Position numbers and translations under genes: made by a program. This document shows, one piece after another, positions 35,648-43,993 of a stretch of DNA of 64,000 nt (within the stretch, counting starts at the first letter, position 1; the number at the start of each line of letters is the position of its first letter). Where the stretch lies: positions 239,833 to 303,832 of the forward strand of contig PEWE01000002.1 in assembly GCA_002779605.1 (NCBI GenBank), written 5' to 3'. The DNA is from Zetaproteobacteria bacterium CG06_land_8_20_14_3_00_59_53. Lineage in GTDB: Bacteria > Pseudomonadota > Zetaproteobacteria > Mariprofundales > Mariprofundaceae. The notes beneath the pieces were generated by a model, which was given only the letters and a program-made list of their open reading frames with translations, had not been told where the DNA came from and made no database searches.

Positions 35648-36778
35648 TCAAAAGGTGGCAATCATGTCGCGCACGGCCTTCTCGTCCACATCATCCGCGA
35701 CAAAAGCCTCGCCGACAGCCTTGAGCAATACAAAGCGGATGCGTCTTCCGACATTTTTCTTGTCATGCCCCATCGCATCCAGCCATTCATCTGCGCTGAA
35801 AGAAGGAATTTCCACGGGCAGGGCGCAGCGCTCGAATAGCGCGCGGATATCTGTCTCAACCGAATCGTCCACATAACCCAACCGGGCCGACAGACGTGCC
35901 GCCATCAGCGTTCCCAGAGCCACGGCCTCGCCGTGCAGATAAACCGTATAGTGGGTCATCGATTCGATGGCATGACCGAATGTATGGCCCAGATTCAGCA
36001 AGGCGCGCACCCCCTGCTCGGTCTCATCGGCCATCACAACCTCGGCCTTGTGACGGCAGGATGTATAAATCACCTGGGCGACCGTCGCCGGGTGCAGAGC
36101 CAGCAGCTCGTCCATATGCTCATTGAGAAAAGAGAAGAATCCCGCATCGCGTATCAATCCGTATTTGATCAATTCGGCGATGCCGGCGCGCAATTCGCGC
36201 GGCGCCAGCGTGCCCAGCACCAGCGGATCGATCCAGACCAGCGAGGGCTGGTAGAAGGCACCGATCATGTTTTTGCCATGCGGGTGATTGATCGCGGTCT
36301 TGCCACCCACACTGGAATCAACCTGCGCCAGCAAGGTTGTCGGCACCTGAACGTAAGGAATACCGCGCCGGTAGCAGGAGGCTGCAAAGCCGGTCATATC
36401 CCCCACCACGCCGCCACCCAGTGCAATCACAGGCTCGATACGCGACAATCTTGCGAGCATCAGGGCATCGAGGATGCCGTTCCACGAATCAATGGTTTTA
36501 TGCTGCTCCCCGTCGCGCAGGATGGTGCTGGAGAATGCCCAATCGGAGGCTGCGAGCGATCTTTCCACGCGTTCCAGATACAACGGAGCCACCACATCAT
36601 TGCTGACGATCAGGCATCGCCCTGCCGCGGGAAACAGACCACGCATGACAGAGCCAAGCGCATCAAGGCAGCCCGGCTGGATATGGATATCGTACGACCT
36701 GTCACCCAGATCGACATGGTAAACATTTGCTTCGCACTGATCTGACATGGTCGCTGAATACACCTCGGGCTTGTTCAT
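35648..36778 (-). CDS. aroB: 3-dehydroquinate synthase
   Basis: NAD- and Zn-dependent second step of the shikimate pathway (DAHP to 3-dehydroquinate). GGGVVGDMTGFAA, VPTTLLAQVDSSVGGKTAIN, the zinc Glu in ELIKYGLI, and LNLGHTFGHAIE and HGEAVALG with the zinc His residues are present. The ATG at 36778 gives 376 residues; an internal ATG at 36748 (MSDQCEANVYHVDLG) gives a more standard length. Neither has a clear ribosome site. It lies 73 bases after pilQ, matching the common pilMNOPQ-aroKB order, but aroK is absent. Confidence 0.94.
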   Translation of the reverse strand: MNKPEVYSATMSDQCEANVYHVDLGDRSYDIHIQPGCLDALGSVMRGLFPAAGRCLIVSNDVVAPLYLERVERSLAASDWAFSSTILRDGEQHKTIDSWNGILDALMLARLSRIEPVIALGGGVVGDMTGFAASCYRRGIPYVQVPTTLLAQVDSSVGGKTAINHPHGKNMIGAFYQPSLVWIDPLVLGTLAPRELRAGIAELIKYGLIRDAGFFSFLNEHMDELLALHPATVAQVIYTSCRHKAEVVMADETEQGVRALLNLGHTFGHAIESMTHYTVYLHGEAVALGTLMAARLSARLGYVDDSVETDIRALFERCALPVEIPSFSADEWLDAMGHDKKNVGRRIRFVLLKAVGEAFVADDVDEKAVRDMIATF

Positions 36779-36851
36779 TGCCGCATTGTGTCAGATTCAA
36801 TATCGAACAGAAACCTCTCAGCAGTCAGCAGGTATGCATACCGCTATCGAA

Positions 36852-39347
36852 TTACTGATCCGTCGAAGCCTCTGCACTGGCCAGAGCCGGCGACACCATG
36901 ATGGTTGGCGTGATGAAGATCAGCAGCTCGGTTTTGTTATCAAGTTTGGTTTGCTTCTTGAACAACCAACCGAGCAGTGGAATACGGGACAACATCGGCA
37001 CACCGGCGGTGTTCTGAGTGGTATCACGCGTATAGATACCGCCAATAACGATCGTCTCGCCGTTATTCATGAAAATCTCCGTCTCGATCCGCTTGGTGTT
37101 GATGACCGGGTTACCGGCAACGGCGGTTGCAGAAGGTGAATCCTTGGTCACCTTGACCTGCAGCATGATGCGATTGTCCGCTGTGATCTGCGGGGTGACC
37201 TCCAGGCCGAGGTTAGCCTGCTTGAACTGCACATTCGTGCCACCATTAGCACTCTGTGTCTGGTAAGGAATCTCACTACCCTGATTGATGGTTGCCGGTT
37301 TCAGATTGGTGGTAACCACACGCGGGTTGGACACAATCTTGATTTTATCGTCCGCCTCGGCAGCCGAAAGTTCCAGATTGAGGTTGAATGCATTGTTAAG
37401 AGCACCCACCGCAAGACCGATGGTTCCACCACTGGTCAAAGCATTTGCTGCCGGCAAGTCCACCAGAAAACCACCGGGGGCCGCCGCTCCGCCGACACCA
37501 CCCACAACACCACCAGCAGCGGTATTCGACAATTGTGTGGCAACTCGGCCACCCTTGCCTGTCACCTGCCCACCCCAGCGAACACCCAGTTCGCGGGTGA
37601 AGTTATCCGATGCCTCGACAATACGCGCTTCAATAAGCACCTGTTTGACCGGCTTGTCGATTTGCGCGATCAAGCGCTTGATGTTGTTCACCGATTCTTC
37701 GATATCTTTGACGATCAGGGTATTGGTACGTTCATCCACCACAAAGCTACCACGCGGGGAAAGCAGCCCGTTGTCTTTGGATGTCGTCGTGGATGTAGCA
37801 TCGGTGGGAGCTGCGCCGACTGCGCCGCTTGATGTCGTGGTGCTGGCAGTGCCTCCAGACACGCCTTTCAACATTTCCATCACATCTTTGGCTTTGGCAA
37901 AATTAAGAGGCATAAATTCAGTAATCAGTGGCAACAGATTGTCTTCATTCTTTTGCGTTTCGAGACTTGTAAGCCGCTCTTTATCAATCACAAGCTTGGG
38001 GGCAATACGCATCACATTACCCTGAACAACTTTATCCAGCCCCTGAGTGGAGAGAATGAGGTCCAGCGCCTGATCCCAGGGCACATTATCAAGACGCATA
38101 TTCAACTTACCCTGCACATCATCACCCATGATGATATTCATATCGCTCATTTCGGAGATCAGACGCAGGGCATTGCGGATATCGGTTCCCTGATAGTTCA
38201 CGGTCAAAGGCTGGCCGGTGTATTGAAATGCCTCGCCCTTGGTCGCGCCACGCTTGGAAGCGGCAATATCCTTGGGTACAAAGGTCACGGTCAGAACGTT
38301 GCCCTGCTGGAAGCTGGAGATTTCCACCTTGTCGCGCAGACGTGCCACGATGCGAACCTTATCGCCGACCTTGTAGGCATCGATCTGACTGAGCGGGCCG
38401 GGGAACTCGCTGACATCCTGCGAACGTTCCTGCCCCTTGGCGAGGGCGGCCTTCTTGATATCCAGAATCGCCGCACCCTTTTCTTCATGCAGACTCACGA
38501 CAGGGTTACTGACATTGGTTCGGATAACCATCTGCGAGATGCGATCGTTCGGCTTGAACATCACCTGCTCGACCTGCACCTCGGCAGCCTTGCGCTTGGC
38601 CGCCACGGTGCCGAAACGAACGACCATCTGGCCTGCTGTAGCATCGATCTGGTGTTTGTCGCTGACTCCGGGCACAAGATTCACGACAAGCCGGACACGC
38701 CCCTTGGCTTCACCAACGGTGACACTCTGCACCTTCTGGGTCGCAGCCGGAAAATGCTCCTTGGGCAACAGCGATGTCGCACCCCAGAAATCCATGATCA
38801 GTGTGCGTCCGTGGTTGGTAACAAAGGCATCATGACTGGCATTCATATGCTCGCCACGCACAACCAATTCGGTCATGTCCCCTTTGTCCACTATGGAAAA
38901 GTCTTTCAACACCGCAGCTTCCTGCAAAACCTTTTCGCTGCTCGCGTCGGCAGGAGAAAAGTGGAAAACCAGCGCGTGGTCCTGTTGCTCAACCTTGTAG
39001 TCCAGCGATTTGGACAAGGTGATATCCACACGGGCTCCGGTCTTGGTCACCGACGTCGAAACATTGCTCACGCCGGCATCGCCGCCTTCGATCGCCTCGA
39101 CTTGCTTGCTTAAGGTAGCGCCCGGAAAGGTGAGCACCAGACGCGGTGGCGCACTCAGATCAAAAGATTGATAGTCCAGCTCCCCATCGGACTTGATGCT
39201 TAGAACATCACCCTGGGATGACTTTTCCAGCGACAGCGAGGTGATTTCAGAAGCGCTCGCAGCAAACGGCATCAGCAGAATCAATGCCATCAATCCGGCA
39301 CTCCGCACAGCTGCCAAGCCCTTGGTATAGAATTCGGTACCCATCAT
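36852..39347 (-). CDS. pilQ: Type IV pilus secretin PilQ
   Basis: An 831-residue outer-membrane secretin through which the pilus passes. A signal peptide (LMALILLMPFAASAS) is followed by two AMIN-type peptidoglycan-binding domains (about residues 33-240), a secretin N0 domain (NIIMGDDVQGKLNMRLDNVPWDQALD), an N1 domain with a Ser/Thr-rich insertion, and the secretin core (VKQVLIEARIVEASDNF, VSNPRVVTTNLKPATINQG, VPMLSRIPLLGWLF). Adjacent ATGs at 39347 and 39344 follow GGGAGG. It is preceded directly by pilO, with no pilP between. Confidence 0.95.
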   Translation of the reverse strand: MMGTEFYTKGLAAVRSAGLMALILLMPFAASASEITSLSLEKSSQGDVLSIKSDGELDYQSFDLSAPPRLVLTFPGATLSKQVEAIEGGDAGVSNVSTSVTKTGARVDITLSKSLDYKVEQQDHALVFHFSPADASSEKVLQEAAVLKDFSIVDKGDMTELVVRGEHMNASHDAFVTNHGRTLIMDFWGATSLLPKEHFPAATQKVQSVTVGEAKGRVRLVVNLVPGVSDKHQIDATAGQMVVRFGTVAAKRKAAEVQVEQVMFKPNDRISQMVIRTNVSNPVVSLHEEKGAAILDIKKAALAKGQERSQDVSEFPGPLSQIDAYKVGDKVRIVARLRDKVEISSFQQGNVLTVTFVPKDIAASKRGATKGEAFQYTGQPLTVNYQGTDIRNALRLISEMSDMNIIMGDDVQGKLNMRLDNVPWDQALDLILSTQGLDKVVQGNVMRIAPKLVIDKERLTSLETQKNEDNLLPLITEFMPLNFAKAKDVMEMLKGVSGGTASTTTSSGAVGAAPTDATSTTTSKDNGLLSPRGSFVVDERTNTLIVKDIEESVNNIKRLIAQIDKPVKQVLIEARIVEASDNFTRELGVRWGGQVTGKGGRVATQLSNTAAGGVVGGVGGAAAPGGFLVDLPAANALTSGGTIGLAVGALNNAFNLNLELSAAEADDKIKIVSNPRVVTTNLKPATINQGSEIPYQTQSANGGTNVQFKQANLGLEVTPQITADNRIMLQVKVTKDSPSATAVAGNPVINTKRIETEIFMNNGETIVIGGIYTRDTTQNTAGVPMLSRIPLLGWLFKKQTKLDNKTELLIFITPTIMVSPALASAEASTDQ

Positions 39348-39363
39348 ATCACCTCCCAGCATC

Positions 39364-39990
39364 CTAGCGCCTTCTGCCGCCTTGGGCTGGTTTCTGTTGA
39401 ATCTGTTTGATTTCATTATCATCCAGCAGTCGATAAGTCACCGCCTGCCCGTTCACCTTAAGAGCGCCATCCTTGCCTTGCACGAAATTCAGATTTTTCA
39501 CATCCACAATTCGTTGCATTTCACCCACGGTACTCAGGAACAATGCAATCTGACGAAAGGTTCCGGTCATATTCAGGGTTACCGGAACTTCGGCATGCAA
39601 ATCTTTCTTCGATTCGGGCATAGGCTGGAAGATACTGAATTCCAGACCGGCATGTTTTCCCGCCCTGCTGACCCCATCCAGCAGATCCGGGATCTGTGAC
39701 TTTTCAGGAAGCATGCTGCTTGCAAGCGCGAGCTGCTTTTTCATTTCCTCAAACTGCAGCTTCTTGCGGGGCAGGTCTCTGGCCGTGGCCTGCTGGCGTA
39801 GCAATATGGTCTGTTGCTGCTGGATGTTGTCATTCACGCTCTTGATCTCGTCCTGCAAAGGCATCCAGAAGGAAAACACATAGCCTCCGATCAATAAGGC
39901 GATAACAGCAACAAGCCCGGAAATACACTGCCAAACCGGCAAGGCCAGAACAGGGCGCAGGGCATCAAGCTGCGGAAGATGCAAATTCAT
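39364..39990 (-). CDS. pilO: Type IV pilus inner-membrane alignment protein PilO
   Basis: A 208-residue bitopic protein: one membrane helix (about 22-42), a coiled coil (about 48-85) and a periplasmic ferredoxin-like domain (SRAGKHAGLEFSIFQP, PVTLNMTGTFRQIALFLSTV). It pairs with PilN to connect the inner-membrane platform with the secretin. The ATG overlaps the pilN stop as ATGA; the stop is 16 bases before pilQ. In most pilMNOPQ operons the PilP lipoprotein gene occupies this junction. Confidence 0.93.
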   Translation of the reverse strand: MNLHLPQLDALRPVLALPVWQCISGLVAVIALLIGGYVFSFWMPLQDEIKSVNDNIQQQQTILLRQQATARDLPRKKLQFEEMKKQLALASSMLPEKSQIPDLLDGVSRAGKHAGLEFSIFQPMPESKKDLHAEVPVTLNMTGTFRQIALFLSTVGEMQRIVDVKNLNFVQGKDGALKVNGQAVTYRLLDDNEIKQIQQKPAQGGRRR

Positions 39991-40586
39991 GATGCCTTTC
40001 CTCCATCCGGGTTGGCGATTTTATCCTGTGCGTCAGCCGGAGGAGCAATGTCGATACGATTCATGGTCAGCGAAAAACTGCGCAAGGCCACCCCGCCGAT
40101 GCTTTCGCGTTTGATAACCTGCAAACTCACCCCGAAAAACACCTTCTGATCTTCAAGCGCACGCATGAAACCGGATACCGCCCGATTGCTCTCGCCGAGA
40201 CCACTGATGCTGATCGTGCTGCCATTATCCGTTACCCGAGTTAGCCATACATTCTTCGGAATAGACTCTGACAAAGCCTGCATGGACTGCAGGCTGCGGA
40301 AACGGCCGCGTTGCAGCTTATCCACCAGCTCAAGTTTCTTCTGAACTTCTGCCTGAACTTCCTTAAACTTGCTCAATTCGCCGATTTTGTTCTTCAATGC
40401 AATGTTTTGCAGCTGAATACCCTGCAAACTGTTCTTGGCGTCGCTCAATTCCATATTTGTCCAGGAGTATGATGCAAGCAGAAGCAAACCGGTCACAATC
40501 AAACCTACCAGCGCAACAAGAATATACTTGAGAATCTGGCCTCTCCGTCGCATATCGCGGTATGGCAACAGGTTAATGCGAATCAT
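39987..40586 (-). CDS. pilN: Type IV pilus assembly protein PilN
   Basis: A 199-residue bitopic protein beginning MIRINLLPYRDMRRRGQ; its INLLPYR segment is the cytoplasmic tail that inserts in PilM. One membrane helix (about 19-42), a coiled coil and a periplasmic domain (WLTRVTDNGSTISISGLGES) follow. The ATG overlaps the pilM stop and the TGA overlaps pilO, giving a tightly coupled MNO unit. Confidence 0.95.
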   Translation of the reverse strand: MIRINLLPYRDMRRRGQILKYILVALVGLIVTGLLLLASYSWTNMELSDAKNSLQGIQLQNIALKNKIGELSKFKEVQAEVQKKLELVDKLQRGRFRSLQSMQALSESIPKNVWLTRVTDNGSTISISGLGESNRAVSGFMRALEDQKVFFGVSLQVIKRESIGGVALRSFSLTMNRIDIAPPADAQDKIANPDGGKAS

Positions 40587-41665
40587 TTGTCAAAACCCCG
40601 CAGGGCCAAACCAACAGGAACCAACATCATGGGGCCCATATGTTCCAGATAATCAGCAGAAAACTTCTTTGGCGAGGCCTTTATTTCCGGAAAAGGATTT
40701 AACACGTTCGTATCAATTCCCAGACGCTGGGATATCTGTTCCGCAGTTCCGGGAACCAGCGCCCCGCCACCGCTGAGAAAAAGATTCCGCACCGGAAAAT
40801 CGGCATGCCGCACCGCGTAGAAATCCAGCGTGCGCACCAGTTCGTCTGCCAGAGCGGTAAAATAATTTTCAATCGCATTAGCATCAATGCCGGCGAAGTT
40901 ATCCAGCTTCATCTGTTCGGCAGCCTGGAAGCTTATGCCATGCGCTTCCTGAATCTCCTGGGTCAGCTGATTGCCGCCGAAAAACTGGTCGCGCGCAAAC
41001 GCCATTTGCCCGCCATGCATGATATTGATATTGGTGAAATTGGCTCCGATATTGGCCAGCGCATAGACCTTTGAAGACGCAGCTTCCTCATCGGGGTCGG
41101 CAACAGAGTCGGGCATCACTTTATCCAACAGGATCTCGGCACCATTTTCCAACGCAAACACAGCGCAATCGACGCATTTGACCGTCAACCCTGCTTCCTG
41201 AATCACCTGCTGATAGGCCTCGATCACATCCCGCTTGCAGGCCACCAGCACCACTTCCATTTCCGAGCCGTCTTCGGTCATACCCAGAATCTGGAAGTCG
41301 AGGTACACATCCTCCATATCATACGGGATATGCTGGTCAGCCTCGAATTCAATCGCAGCTTCAAGGTCAAGCTCACTCATCGGCGGCATATTCACAGTCT
41401 TGATAATCAGGGCGTTGCCAGACACGGCAAACGCCACATTACGCGAGGATGGAGATGCAATTCGAACAGCATCTATCAAAGCCTGCGTGACTGTCATGGA
41501 ATCGATAATTTCGTTTTCCACGATCACGTCGCGAGGCAACGGGACTATCGCCATGGATTTAAGCTCAAAACCACCGCGCACCTTGCCAAGCTCGACAAGC
41601 TTGACGGCTGCGGAACTGATATCCACAGCAATCAAAACATCCGACTTGCGGGCAAACAGATTCAA
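40583..41665 (-). CDS. pilM: Type IV pilus actin-like ATPase PilM
   Basis: A 360-residue cytoplasmic actin-fold protein that binds the PilN tail. VLIAVDISSAAVKLVELG forms phosphate 1, ANIGANFTNINIMHGG phosphate 2, and LFLSGGGALVPGTAEQISQRLG the adenosine motif. The start is a TTG at 41665 with AGAGGTGG upstream. First gene of the operon; promoter at 41708-41737. Confidence 0.95.
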   Translation of the reverse strand: MNLFARKSDVLIAVDISSAAVKLVELGKVRGGFELKSMAIVPLPRDVIVENEIIDSMTVTQALIDAVRIASPSSRNVAFAVSGNALIIKTVNMPPMSELDLEAAIEFEADQHIPYDMEDVYLDFQILGMTEDGSEMEVVLVACKRDVIEAYQQVIQEAGLTVKCVDCAVFALENGAEILLDKVMPDSVADPDEEAASSKVYALANIGANFTNINIMHGGQMAFARDQFFGGNQLTQEIQEAHGISFQAAEQMKLDNFAGIDANAIENYFTALADELVRTLDFYAVRHADFPVRNLFLSGGGALVPGTAEQISQRLGIDTNVLNPFPEIKASPKKFSADYLEHMGPMMLVPVGLALRGFDK

Positions 41666-41707
41666 CTTCCACCTCTCAGTTTATGAGCTACTATCACAAA
41701 GTAATGT

Positions 41708-41737
41708 AACATACTTGATATAAAGGAATATTGTCAA
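41708..41737 (-). promoter_or_regulatory. Sigma-70-type promoter of pilMNOQ
   Basis: On the minus strand, a perfect TTGACA (41737-41732), 18-base spacer, TATGTT (41713-41708), about 43 bases upstream of the pilM TTG. The surrounding sequence is notably AT-rich for this genome. Confidence 0.6.
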
Positions 41738-41768
41738 GTTATCCTAACAGAACTTACTGAGTAGAAAA

Positions 41769-41782
41769 GTGATGCACATCAA
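41769..41782. promoter_or_regulatory. FNR-like palindrome upstream of pilM
   Basis: The minus strand reads TTGAT-GTGC-ATCAC, one mismatch from the FNR consensus TTGAT-N4-ATCAA. It is centred about 74 bases upstream of the predicted pilM transcription start, a plausible class I activator position. It also lies in the gap downstream of the 340-residue repeat-protein gene. Confidence 0.4.
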
Positions 41783-41810
41783 ACTGAGGGAGAGGCTTCT
41801 TCCGTCAAAC

Positions 41811-41840
41811 CATCAGAGGGGAATCGCTCCCCCTCTGATG
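41811..41840 (-). terminator. Hairpin downstream of the ASTP-repeat protein gene
   Basis: CATCAGAGGGG (41811-41821) pairs perfectly with CCCCTCTGATG (41830-41840); the loop is 8 bases. It starts 10 bases after the stop codon of the minus-strand gene. The following T-run is weak (GTTTG), so it is a likely but imperfect intrinsic terminator. Confidence 0.55.
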
Positions 41841-41850
41841 CTTCTGCATA

Positions 41851-42873
41851 TTACTGACCGTGCACTTCTCTGTAATTCATTGAACCAGCCTCAGGGCGTA
41901 CCTGATACTCCTCATCCGGAAGACGTGTGTCACATTCACCAACCCAAGCACCGGGTTCACCCAGAGCATTACATGCATTCGCCACATCACGACCCACAGC
42001 ATTCAACTGGGCAAGAGACTTACAAACAATCGCAGCGTTATCACAAACTTCATCTCTGGGCGAAATGCTGTAAATGATAATACGCCCCCACCTATTGGTT
42101 GCTGCCGGAGTGCTTGCTGCCGGAGTGCTTGCTGCCGGAGTGCTTGCTGCCGGAGTGCTTGCCGCCGGAGTGCTTGCCGCCGGAGTACTTGCCGCCGGAG
42201 TACTTGCCGTTGGAGTACTTGCCGTTGGAGTACTTGCCGCCGGAGTACTTGCCGCCGGAGTACTTGCCGTTGGAGTACTTGCCGTTGGAGTACTTGCCGC
42301 CGGAGTGCTTGCCGTCGGAGCAAACTCGACAGATACAGAATCTGCAGCCTCAAGGATAACGATTCCATGACTTACAGGGTCGATCACCGCAACCTGACTT
42401 GCTGTAGGATTAACATTGATTGATTCCTGAATCGGCTCACTGATCTGGATCTCGCCCGTAGATGAATCTACTTCGACGACACTCCCCCCGCTGACTGCAA
42501 TCGACCTGCCGCTTGAAGGTTCAACTACGCTGACATTCTCGGGTTGAGATTCGGAATTTGAATCGGAATTCGATTCTGCATTCGAAGACTCGGAACTTGC
42601 TTCCGAATTTGACTCGGAACTCGCTTTCGAATTTGACTCAGAATTTGACTCGGAATTTGACTCGGAACTCGCTTTCGAATTTGACTCAGAATTTGACTCG
42701 GAGCTTGCTTTCGAATTTGACTCGGAGCTTGCTTTCGAATTTGACTCGGAGCTTGCTTTCGAATCCGAATCGGATTTATCCGACCCGCCCCCATCGCCTG
42801 CAAATGTCACTCCACCGGCCACAACCATCGATAAAGCAACACAACCTGCGTACAACAACTTTGTTCCTTTCAT
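41851..42873 (-). CDS. Secreted low-complexity protein with Ser-rich and ASTP tandem repeats
   Basis: A 340-residue protein, unrecognised outside its repeats. A signal peptide (LLYAGCVALSMVVAGGVTFAG) leads to residues 31-109, built of SNSKASSE/SNSE units (Ser/Glu/Asn-rich, acidic). A globular-looking strand-rich stretch follows (about 110-185). Then 14 five-residue units of TASTP/AASTP (about 187-256) and a Cys-containing end (residues ~270-340, Cys in EVCDNAAIVC, ANACNAL and GECDTRLPDEE) follow. The ATG has AGGGGG upstream. The repeats suggest a surface-exposed, possibly glycosylated stalk with a disulfide head. It lies next to a second repeat protein and pilus genes. Confidence 0.7.
   Translation of the reverse strand: MKGTKLLYAGCVALSMVVAGGVTFAGDGGGSDKSDSDSKASSESNSKASSESNSKASSESNSESNSKASSESNSESNSESNSKASSESNSEASSESSNAESNSDSNSESQPENVSVVEPSSGRSIAVSGGSVVEVDSSTGEIQISEPIQESINVNPTASQVAVIDPVSHGIVILEAADSVSVEFAPTASTPAASTPTASTPTASTPAASTPAASTPTASTPTASTPAASTPAASTPAASTPAASTPAASTPAASTPAATNRWGRIIIYSISPRDEVCDNAAIVCKSLAQLNAVGRDVANACNALGEPGAWVGECDTRLPDEEYQVRPEAGSMNYREVHGQ
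42106..42315 (-). repeat. 15-bp tandem repeat, 14 units, coding for (T/A)ASTP
   Basis: Fourteen head-to-tail 15-base units inside the secreted protein gene. Units at the 3' end of the gene are almost identical while others vary by Ala/Thr codon changes, indicating recent expansion. Unit length is a multiple of three, so copy-number changes keep the frame. Confidence 0.95.
42547..42783 (-). repeat. 12/24-bp nested repeats coding for SNSE and SNSKASSE
   Basis: Imperfect 12- and 24-base units, rich in TCGGAA/TTCGAA on the plus strand, encode the acidic Ser-rich region of the secreted protein. Every unit is a multiple of three bases, so slippage would lengthen or shorten the segment without breaking the frame. 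Confidence 0.85.
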
Positions 42874-42923
42874 CTCTATTTCCCCCTATATTTGAACGCT
42901 TTCGCGCCCTCTCTAAGCAAGAT

Positions 42924-42950
42924 AACGCGCCCCCGGGACGGGGGCGCGTT
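42924..42950 (-). terminator. GC-rich hairpin between the two repeat-protein genes
   Basis: AACGCGCCCCC (42924-42934) pairs with GGGGGCGCGTT (42940-42950) across a 5-base loop: an 11-bp, very stable stem. It lies 32 bases after the 262-residue gene and before the 340-residue gene, both on the minus strand. The following minus-strand bases (ATCTTGC) are only weakly T-rich, so it may attenuate rather than stop transcription. Confidence 0.5.
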
Positions 42951-42982
42951 CCTTCCTTTAAGCCTTGTACTAGCGCTTAATT

Positions 42983-43771
42983 TTATTCACCGCGAATTTC
43001 GCGATAGGACTCCATCGATGCATCCAAGCTATCGGCTGCAACATCGATCAAGTCACCTGCACCACCGGCGGAATTGAGTTTGGCAGTAACCTCTTCAGCC
43101 CTGCCATTGATCCACACACCCGGCACGAACTGGCGAGTTTCACTGTCCACCGTCTTGCAGTTGCCCTGAACAGCCTCGATCTTGGCCAGGGCATCGGCAT
43201 ACACAGCACTCTGATCCTCATATTCCTTGGACTTGTCCTCATATTCCTTGGACTTGTCCTCATATTCCTTGGACTTGTCCTCATATTCCTTGGACTTGTC
43301 CTCATAATTTTTGGCATAGCCTTCATGATCAGCCTTGCCTTTATCATCACCTTCGCTTTCAGACTTGCTGGCGTATTCGTACTCCGCCTTGGCCTTATCA
43401 TCCTCGTCTGACTTCAGCTTGTCCAGATCCTCTTTCTTACCGCGCTCTTCCTCAGCCTTGCTGTATTCATCTTTGGCCTTACCGGCTTCTGCAGCCTGAT
43501 CATTGCTCTGGTGTTCCTTAAGCAGCGCAATGCTTACACAAACGGGGACCGTCTTGGTAACCGAAAAGCTGGAGCTTCCTGCACTCTTGTTCTTACTCTC
43601 GTCGTCGTCACTCTTATCATCTGCATAGGCTGTGCTTATAGCAAGCCGGGCAACGCTTGAAACCACCCCGGACTGATCCGAGCCTTGCTGTTGAGGCATG
43701 GCCACCGCGCATACCAGCCAAGCTGCCGTACCGAATACCATGAGAGAAATACTATTAATCGTTTTTTTCAT
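42983..43771 (-). CDS. Secreted acidic protein with EDKSKEY heptad repeats
   Basis: A 262-residue protein with a signal peptide (ISLMVFGTAAWLVCAVAMPQ) and a long, highly charged, predicted coiled-coil or disordered region (about 85-195). That region contains four exact 7-residue EDKSKEY repeats (157-184) and related EYAS/DEYSK units. Cys78 and Cys205 flank the charged region and could form a disulfide. The C-terminal part has FVPGVWINGRAEEVTAKL. I do not recognise the family. The ATG follows GGAGG. A CRP-type site lies about 100 bases upstream. Probably an extracellular or periplasmic structural protein, possibly partnered with the downstream ASTP protein. Confidence 0.7.
   Translation of the reverse strand: MKKTINSISLMVFGTAAWLVCAVAMPQQQGSDQSGVVSSVARLAISTAYADDKSDDDESKNKSAGSSSFSVTKTVPVCVSIALLKEHQSNDQAAEAGKAKDEYSKAEEERGKKEDLDKLKSDEDDKAKAEYEYASKSESEGDDKGKADHEGYAKNYEDKSKEYEDKSKEYEDKSKEYEDKSKEYEDQSAVYADALAKIEAVQGNCKTVDSETRQFVPGVWINGRAEEVTAKLNSAGGAGDLIDVAADSLDASMESYREIRGE
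43220..43303 (-). repeat. 21-bp tandem repeat, 4 units, coding for EDKSKEY
   Basis: Four consecutive, essentially identical 21-base units within the acidic secreted protein gene; the nucleotide identity implies recent duplication or gene conversion. Confidence 0.93.
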
Positions 43772-43872
43772 TTTATGCCTCCGCTTGACGCCTCTTTCGA
43801 ATGTCCCTCTTTTTGGTGCATTCGTTTCTCCGTCAAGATGAGCGAACTTTGATCCCCCTTATGTATTCCCTA

Positions 43873-43888
43873 TGTGACTGCCCTCACA
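43873..43888. promoter_or_regulatory. CRP-type palindrome upstream of the EDKSKEY-repeat gene
   Basis: TGTGA-N6-TCACA, an exact CRP core match, centred 109 bases upstream of the minus-strand ATG at 43771. It sits in a 222-base gap upstream of the gene and downstream of pilX. No convincing -35/-10 pair was found; AT-rich stretches follow it on the minus strand. Confidence 0.5.
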
Positions 43889-43993
43889 ATTCTCAAATTT
43901 GCTTTTCCACTTCACAATCACCGATTCAGGTGACATTTCACAAGTGAGCCAGGATTTGCAACATAGTCACGAAGCGTTATTTTTGCAAGCATA

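Noticed and set aside
37953..39113. 386-residue plus-strand ORF antisense to pilQ
   Set aside because: Shadow of the secretin gene; His/Gln/Leu-rich composition and no family resemblance.
42074..42370. Plus-strand ORFs of repeated AAGVL or PPEYL units
   Set aside because: Out-of-frame and antisense readings of the 15-bp ASTP repeat; the minus-strand gene has a signal peptide and a ribosome site.
42106..43303. Tandem repeats as a possible CRISPR array
   Set aside because: Units of 12, 15, 21 and 24 bases are directly adjacent without unique spacers and encode in-frame peptides; no cas genes nearby.
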